A DNA stretch of 46,403 bases. Source: Actinomycetota bacterium. GTDB taxonomy: Bacteria; Actinomycetota; Actinomycetes; Actinomycetales; Microbacteriaceae. The position numbers and the translations under genes were made by a program. Below, piece by piece: positions 42,088 through 46,403 of this stretch (positions are counted from its first letter, which is position 1; each line of letters begins with the position of its first letter). The notes below the pieces were generated by a model. It was not told the DNA's origin. It was given only the letters and a program-made list of their open reading frames with translations, and did not search any database. Location: assembly GCA_018268515.1 (NCBI GenBank), contig JAFDWK010000044.1:1-46403 (forward strand), read 5' to 3'.

Positions 42088-43551
42088 TCACCAGCTGACC
42101 GGGAGCGCCTTGCCCTCCTCGTAACCCGCCGCGGACTGCAGCCCGACCAGCGCGCGTTCGTGGAACTGCGGCACCGACGCCGCTCCGGCATACGTGAACG
42201 AGGAGCGCACCCCCGAGGTGATCATGTCGAGCAGGTCCTCCACACCCGGGCGCAGCGGATCCAGGTAGATCTTCGACGACGAGATCCCCTCGGCGAACAG
42301 CTCCTTGCGGGCGCGCTCGTAGGCGTCCAGGCGGCCGAACCGCGCCTGCACGGCCTTGGTCGAGGCCATACCCCAGGATTCCTTGTAGATGCGGCCCTCC
42401 GCGTCGGACTGCAGCTCGCCCGGCGCCTCGATCGTGCCGGCGAACCAGGATCCGATCATCACCGACGCGGCTCCGGCGGCGAGCGCGAGCGCGACGTCGC
42501 GCGGATAGCGCACTCCCCCGTCCGCCCACACGTGCGCGCCGAGCTCCGCGGCGGCCTGCGCGGTCTCGAGCACCGCCGAGAACTGCGGGCGCCCGACCGC
42601 CGTCATCATGCGCGTGGTGCACATCGCCCCTGGCCCCACGCCGACCTTGAGGATCGACGCGCCGGCGGAGACCAGGTCGCGCACGCCGTCCGCGGTGACG
42701 ATGTTGCCGGCCACGATCGGGATGCCCAGTTCGAGGGCGGCCACGGCGTGCAGGGCCCGCAGCATCCCCTCCTGGTGGCCGTGCGCGGTGTCGACCACGA
42801 GCACGTCGACGCCGGCGGCCGCGAGTGCTCTGGCCTTGGCTGCCACGTCGCCGTTGATGCCGACGGCCGCAGCCACCGCCAGGCGCCCGGATGCGTCGAC
42901 CGCGGGGCGGTAGAGAGTGGAGCGCAGTGCTCCGCGCGCGGTCTGGGTGCCGACCAGGTGCCCGTGCTGCAGCACGCAGGCCATCTCCGCATCGACCGCC
43001 GTGATCGCGTCGAAGGCCGCCCGCGGGTCGGTGAGGTCCTCCGCATCCAGCGACGGCGAATCGGCGCGGACCAGGTCGCCCAGCTGGGCGTCGCGCAGGG
43101 CCGTCGCGAGGCGTGCGGCCGGCAGGATCCCATGGATCGCCTCGGCGAGCAGCCCCTCAGGACCCTGCGGCGCGTCGGCGACGACGATGCCGTGCCCCTC
43201 GGTGGCGGGCAGCAGGCGCAGCGCGTCCTCCACGGTCGCACGCGGAGAGAGCACCAGCGGGGTGTCCCAGGACACCGGCTGGCGCTTGACCCAGCGGATC
43301 GCCTCGTCCAGCTCCTGCAGGGGCATGTCCTGCGGGAGCACGCCGATGCCGCCGCGTCGCGCGAGGGTCGCGGCGAGGCGCGGTCCGGTCACCGAGTTCA
43401 TGTTCGAGGACACCAGCGGGATGGTCGCCGGGGTGCCGTCGCGAGGTGCGAGATCGACTTGCAGCCGGCTCGTCACGTCCGAGTGGCGCGGCACCAGGAA
43501 CACGTCGGAATAGGTCAGATCGACCATGGGGAGTTCGCCGGAGAACTGCAT
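42088..43551 (-). CDS. guaB1: GuaB1 family IMP dehydrogenase-related protein
   Basis: 487-aa (beta/alpha)8 protein of the IMPDH/GMP-reductase superfamily with an inserted CBS pair (residues about 95-220). VSSNMNSVTGPRLA, VVDTAHGHQEGM, KVGVGPGAMCTTRMMT with catalytic Cys311, and WADGGVRYPRDVALALAAGA mark the catalytic core. Mycobacterial GuaB1 acts as a GMP reductase, so purine salvage is the probable role rather than GMP synthesis. On the minus strand TACCCT lies exactly 6 nt before the ATG (leaderless). The open frame extends to 46377 antisense to kgd, but that part is not coding. Confidence 0.93.
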   Translation of the reverse strand: MQFSGELPMVDLTYSDVFLVPRHSDVTSRLQVDLAPRDGTPATIPLVSSNMNSVTGPRLAATLARRGGIGVLPQDMPLQELDEAIRWVKRQPVSWDTPLVLSPRATVEDALRLLPATEGHGIVVADAPQGPEGLLAEAIHGILPAARLATALRDAQLGDLVRADSPSLDAEDLTDPRAAFDAITAVDAEMACVLQHGHLVGTQTARGALRSTLYRPAVDASGRLAVAAAVGINGDVAAKARALAAAGVDVLVVDTAHGHQEGMLRALHAVAALELGIPIVAGNIVTADGVRDLVSAGASILKVGVGPGAMCTTRMMTAVGRPQFSAVLETAQAAAELGAHVWADGGVRYPRDVALALAAGAASVMIGSWFAGTIEAPGELQSDAEGRIYKESWGMASTKAVQARFGRLDAYERARKELFAEGISSSKIYLDPLRPGVEDLLDMITSGVRSSFTYAGAASVPQFHERALVGLQSAAGYEEGKALPVSW

Positions 43552-43698
43552 GATCTCAGGGTAGCCGTCCGATCCAGGATCGGCCCGGTGCCACGTCGGC
43601 CGGACCACGCTGCGGGGCCGGGTGCCGAGAGGCACCGGGAAGGACCCGCGGACCCGCCGACCCGCCGCCTCGAGGCCCGCGCAGCATCCGGGACACGT

Positions 43699-43704
43699 TA
43701 GGCT
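43699..43704 (+). promoter_or_regulatory. -10-like element of kgd
   Basis: TAGGCT, 81 nt before the GTG start of kgd, identical to the hexamer before the tRNA and the ABC operon. No clear -35 element. Confidence 0.4.
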
Positions 43705-43785
43705 TGACACCCGGATGAGTGGCCATACCCGGAGACCACCGGGGACGGATCCCACCGATTCAGCGATGAAAGAGGGCGATCGAGC

Positions 43786-46403
43786 GTGTCGAGCCAGGTG
43801 ACCGGCGTCGGTCCTGTGGGAGAGGGAGAGTTCGGAGCCAATTCCTGGCTCGTCGACGAGCTGTACGAGCAGTTCAAGGTCGACCGCAACTCCGTCGACA
43901 AGGAGTGGTGGCCGGTTCTCGAGAACTATCACCCGTCTCAGCCCGCGGCGGCGCCTGCTGCTGCCCCCGCGGCCGCGCCGTCCGCAGCTCCCGCCGCCGC
44001 CCCGGCCGCGCACCCCGTCACCGCGCCGATCCCGGTGATCGGTCAGCAGCCGGTGGCACGCACGACCACGAAGCCCGCCCGCCAGGCCCCGATCCCCGCG
44101 CAGGCGCAGGACCGCGCCACCGCCGAGGCCGGCACCGAGCAGCATGAGGACCTCGTCACACCGCTGCGCGGCATGCCGAAGACCCTTGCGGCGAACATGG
44201 ACGAGTCGCTCACCGTGCCCACCGCGACGAGCGTGCGCACCGTGCCGGCGAAGCTGATGATCGACAACCGGATCGTCATCAACAACCACATGTCCCGCAC
44301 CCGCGGCGGCAAGGTGTCGTTCACGCACCTCATCGGCTGGGCGCTGATCCGCGCGCTCAAGGAGTTCCCGAGCCAGAACGTCTACTACGCCGAGGTGGAC
44401 GGCAAGCCCAGCGTGGTCGCGCCCGCACACGTGAACCTCGGCATCGCGATCGACGTGCCGAAGCCGGACGGCACGCGTGCGCTGCTCGTGCCGAGCATCA
44501 AGCGCGCCGATACCCTCACGTTCAGCGAGTACCTCTCCGCCTACGAGGACCTCATCGTCCGCGCCCGCGGCAACAAGCTCACCGCCGGCGACTTCCAGGG
44601 CACCACGCTCTCGCTGACCAACCCGGGCGGAATCGGCACCGTGCACTCGGTGCCGCGGCTGATGAAGGGGCAGGGCTGCATCATCGGCGCCGGCGCCCTC
44701 GAGTACCCGGCCGAGTTCCAGGGCTCCAGCCAGAAGACCATCGACGTGCTCGGCATCGGCAAGACGATCACGCTCACCAGCACCTACGACCACCGCGTCA
44801 TCCAGGGCGCCGGATCCGGCGAGTTCCTGAAGAAGGTGCACGAACTGCTCATCGGCGAGCGCGACTTCTACGACGACATCTTCCGCGCCCTGCGGATCCC
44901 GTATGCGCCGATCCGCTGGAACAAGGACATCGCGGTCGACCTCGCCGAGCGCATCGACAAGACGGCGCGCGTGCAGGAGCTGATCAACTCCTACCGGGTG
45001 CGCGGTCACCTGATGGCCGACATCGACCCGCTGGAGTATGTGCAGCGCACGCACCCCGACCTCGAGATCGAGACCCACGGGCTGACCTTCTGGGATCTGG
45101 ATCGCGAGTTCGTCACGAACGGCTTCGGCGGCCAGCGCCAGCTGAAGCTGCGCGACATCCTGGGCGTGCTCCGCGACTCGTACTGCCGCACGATCGGCAT
45201 CGAGTACATGCACATCCAGGATCCGGAACAGCGCCGCTGGTTCCAGGACAAGGTCGAGGTCAAGTACGTCAAGCCCGGCCACGACGAGCAGCTGCGCGTG
45301 CTCAGCAAGCTGAACGAGGCGGAGGCCTTCGAGACCTTCCTGCAGACCAAGTACGTCGGTCAGAAGCGCTTCTCGCTCGAGGGCGCGGAGTCGCTGGTGC
45401 CGCTGCTGGACGAGATCCTGCAGGGCGCGGCGGGCGCCGGCCTCGACGGCGCCGCGATCGGCATGGCGCACCGCGGCCGCCTGAACGTGCTCGCGAACAT
45501 CGCGGGCAAGACCTACGGCCAGGTGTTCCGCGAGTTCGAGGGATCCATGCAGCCGGGCAACCAGCGCGGATCCGGCGACGTGAAGTACCACCTGGGCAAG
45601 GAGGGCACCTTCATCGCCGATGACGGCGCCGAACTGCCCATCCTCCTCGCCGCGAACCCCTCGCACCTGGAGACGGTCGACGGCGTGCTCGAGGGCATCA
45701 CCCGCGCCAAGCAGGACCGCAAGCCCATCGGCACCTTCACCTGGCTGCCGATCCTCGTGCACGGCGATGCGGCCTTCGCCGGTCAGGGCGTCGTCGTGGA
45801 GACCCTGCAGATGTCGCAGCTGCGCGGCTACCGCACCGGTGGCACGGTGCATGTCGTCGTGAACAACCAGGTCGGCTTCACCACGCTGCCCAACGACTCG
45901 CGCACCTCGGTGTACGCGACCGACGTCGCCAAGACCATCCAGGCGCCGATCCTGCACGTGAACGGCGACGACCCCGAGGCCGTGGTGCACGTGGCCCAGC
46001 TCGCGTTCGAGTACCGCGAGCGGTTCCACCGCGACATCGTGATCGACCTGGTCTGCTACCGCCGCCGCGGGCACAACGAGGGTGACGACCCGTCGATGAC
46101 GCAGCCGCTGATGACCGACCTGATCCAGGCGAAGCGCTCGGTGCGCAGCCTCTACACCGACGCTCTGGTCGGCCGTGGCGACATCACCCAGGAGGAGTAC
46201 GACCAGGCCAAGGCCGACTTCCAGAACCGCCTGGAGATCGCCTTCGCCGAGACGCACGCGGCCGAGACCGGTGCCACGCCGATCGCCCCCGACCTCGCGC
46301 CGATGGACGACCAGGTCGGAACGCTCGACTTCTCCGGCGTGCCGCTCGAGGTCGTGCACCTCATCGGCGATGCGCACGCGAACAAGCCCGAGGGCTTCAC
46401 GGT
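43786..46403 (+). CDS. kgd: multifunctional 2-oxoglutarate enzyme (Kgd, E2/E1 fusion), 3' truncated by window
   Basis: First 872 codons of the actinobacterial 2-oxoglutarate dehydrogenase E1/decarboxylase fused to an E2-type acyltransferase (full length about 1250 aa). Order: short helix (NSWLVDELYEQFKVDRNSVD), Ala/Pro linker (residues about 47-85), acyltransferase domain (TPLRGMPKTLAANM to TSTYDHRVIQGAGSGEFLKK), then the thiamine-diphosphate E1 region with MAHRGRLNVLANIAGK, NPSHLETVDGVLEG, HVNGDDPEAVVHVA and YRRRGHNEGDDPSMTQP. No lipoyl domain. Works in the TCA cycle with separate AceF/Lpd partners; in relatives it is inhibited by the FHA protein GarA/OdhI. GTG start after AGAGGG; divergent from guaB1. 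Confidence 0.96.
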   Translation, partial: MSSQVTGVGPVGEGEFGANSWLVDELYEQFKVDRNSVDKEWWPVLENYHPSQPAAAPAAAPAAAPSAAPAAAPAAHPVTAPIPVIGQQPVARTTTKPARQAPIPAQAQDRATAEAGTEQHEDLVTPLRGMPKTLAANMDESLTVPTATSVRTVPAKLMIDNRIVINNHMSRTRGGKVSFTHLIGWALIRALKEFPSQNVYYAEVDGKPSVVAPAHVNLGIAIDVPKPDGTRALLVPSIKRADTLTFSEYLSAYEDLIVRARGNKLTAGDFQGTTLSLTNPGGIGTVHSVPRLMKGQGCIIGAGALEYPAEFQGSSQKTIDVLGIGKTITLTSTYDHRVIQGAGSGEFLKKVHELLIGERDFYDDIFRALRIPYAPIRWNKDIAVDLAERIDKTARVQELINSYRVRGHLMADIDPLEYVQRTHPDLEIETHGLTFWDLDREFVTNGFGGQRQLKLRDILGVLRDSYCRTIGIEYMHIQDPEQRRWFQDKVEVKYVKPGHDEQLRVLSKLNEAEAFETFLQTKYVGQKRFSLEGAESLVPLLDEILQGAAGAGLDGAAIGMAHRGRLNVLANIAGKTYGQVFREFEGSMQPGNQRGSGDVKYHLGKEGTFIADDGAELPILLAANPSHLETVDGVLEGITRAKQDRKPIGTFTWLPILVHGDAAFAGQGVVVETLQMSQLRGYRTGGTVHVVVNNQVGFTTLPNDSRTSVYATDVAKTIQAPILHVNGDDPEAVVHVAQLAFEYRERFHRDIVIDLVCYRRRGHNEGDDPSMTQPLMTDLIQAKRSVRSLYTDALVGRGDITQEEYDQAKADFQNRLEIAFAETHAAETGATPIAPDLAPMDDQVGTLDFSGVPLEVVHLIGDAHANKPEGFT

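Noticed and set aside
43703-43725. TTGACA as a kgd -35 element
   Set aside because: No -10-like hexamer follows at 16-18 nt; the overlapping TAGGCT is a better promoter candidate.
43552-46377. Long minus-strand open frame (over 940 codons) antisense to kgd and fused in frame with guaB1
   Set aside because: Its translation is low-complexity (Val/Ala/Arg/His-rich) and mirrors kgd codons; the kgd protein on the plus strand has complete conserved motifs. GuaB1 starts at 43551 with its own -10 element.

Overview
The window is very GC-rich DNA (about 70% by eye) packed with short-spaced or overlapping genes. Several features point to a Gram-positive actinobacterium of the Microbacteriaceae, most likely Microbacterium or a close relative: a fused E2/E1 2-oxoglutarate enzyme (Kgd), a GuaB1-type IMPDH-related protein, a DUF3097 protein, an NgcEFG-type amino-sugar ABC transporter, a DtxR/IdeR-type iron box, and many apparently leaderless genes. 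No phage, integrase, transposase or CRISPR array was seen, so this is mostly ordinary chromosome with a few accessory spots.

Layout. 1-4.0 kb: a YihY/BrkB membrane protein, then argS followed by an LmeA-type lipid-binding protein on the minus strand. 4.1-10.3 kb: an amino-sugar locus. A BadF-type kinase faces an RpiR/MurR regulator, a phosphosugar-binding SIS protein and ngcEFG; the locus ends in a strong hairpin. 10.4-10.6 kb: tRNA-Arg(CCG) with its own hairpin. 10.7-12.8 kb: DUF1304, trmB and DUF3097 (minus). 13.0-17.1 kb: a TPM-domain coiled-coil membrane protein, PspA, an arginase-fold protein and a small HEXXH protein. 17.1-18.5 kb: a tandem palindromic repeat, an iron-box-controlled SIP protein and a tyrosine phosphatase. 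18.6-20.3 kb: a decayed CoA-transferase in front of an intact glutaryl-CoA-dehydrogenase-like gene. 20.4-26.5 kb: an alpha/beta hydrolase, then a complete dipeptide-type ABC operon. 26.6-29.4 kb: a tightly overlapping minus-strand operon (SDR, S51-like peptidase, ung, GNAT). 29.6-33.7 kb: metY and metX, separated by an AbiEi/nuclease-like gene flanked by two 78-bp palindromic repeats. 33.7-38.4 kb: Nudix, MFS, thiamine-binding protein, GT87-like mannosyltransferase and NAD(P)HX dehydratase (minus). 38.4-46.4 kb: an old-yellow-enzyme, two CNNM/CorC-type proteins, guaB1, and kgd running off the right edge.

How the parts work together. The 4-10 kb locus makes sense as uptake of N-acetylglucosamine or chitobiose followed by phosphorylation; it has no ATPase gene, so the permeases probably use a shared MsiK-type ATPase. 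MetX and MetY are consecutive steps of methionine synthesis by direct sulfhydrylation. TPM protein and PspA form a plausible envelope-maintenance pair. The five ABC genes from 21.5 kb form a complete peptide- or nickel-type importer of unknown substrate.

The most unusual signal is the pair of equal-length (78 bp), about 76% identical, internally palindromic elements at 31057-31134 and 32321-32398. They bracket a single AbiEi/restriction-endonuclease-like gene that splits metY from metX, which looks like a small portable cassette.
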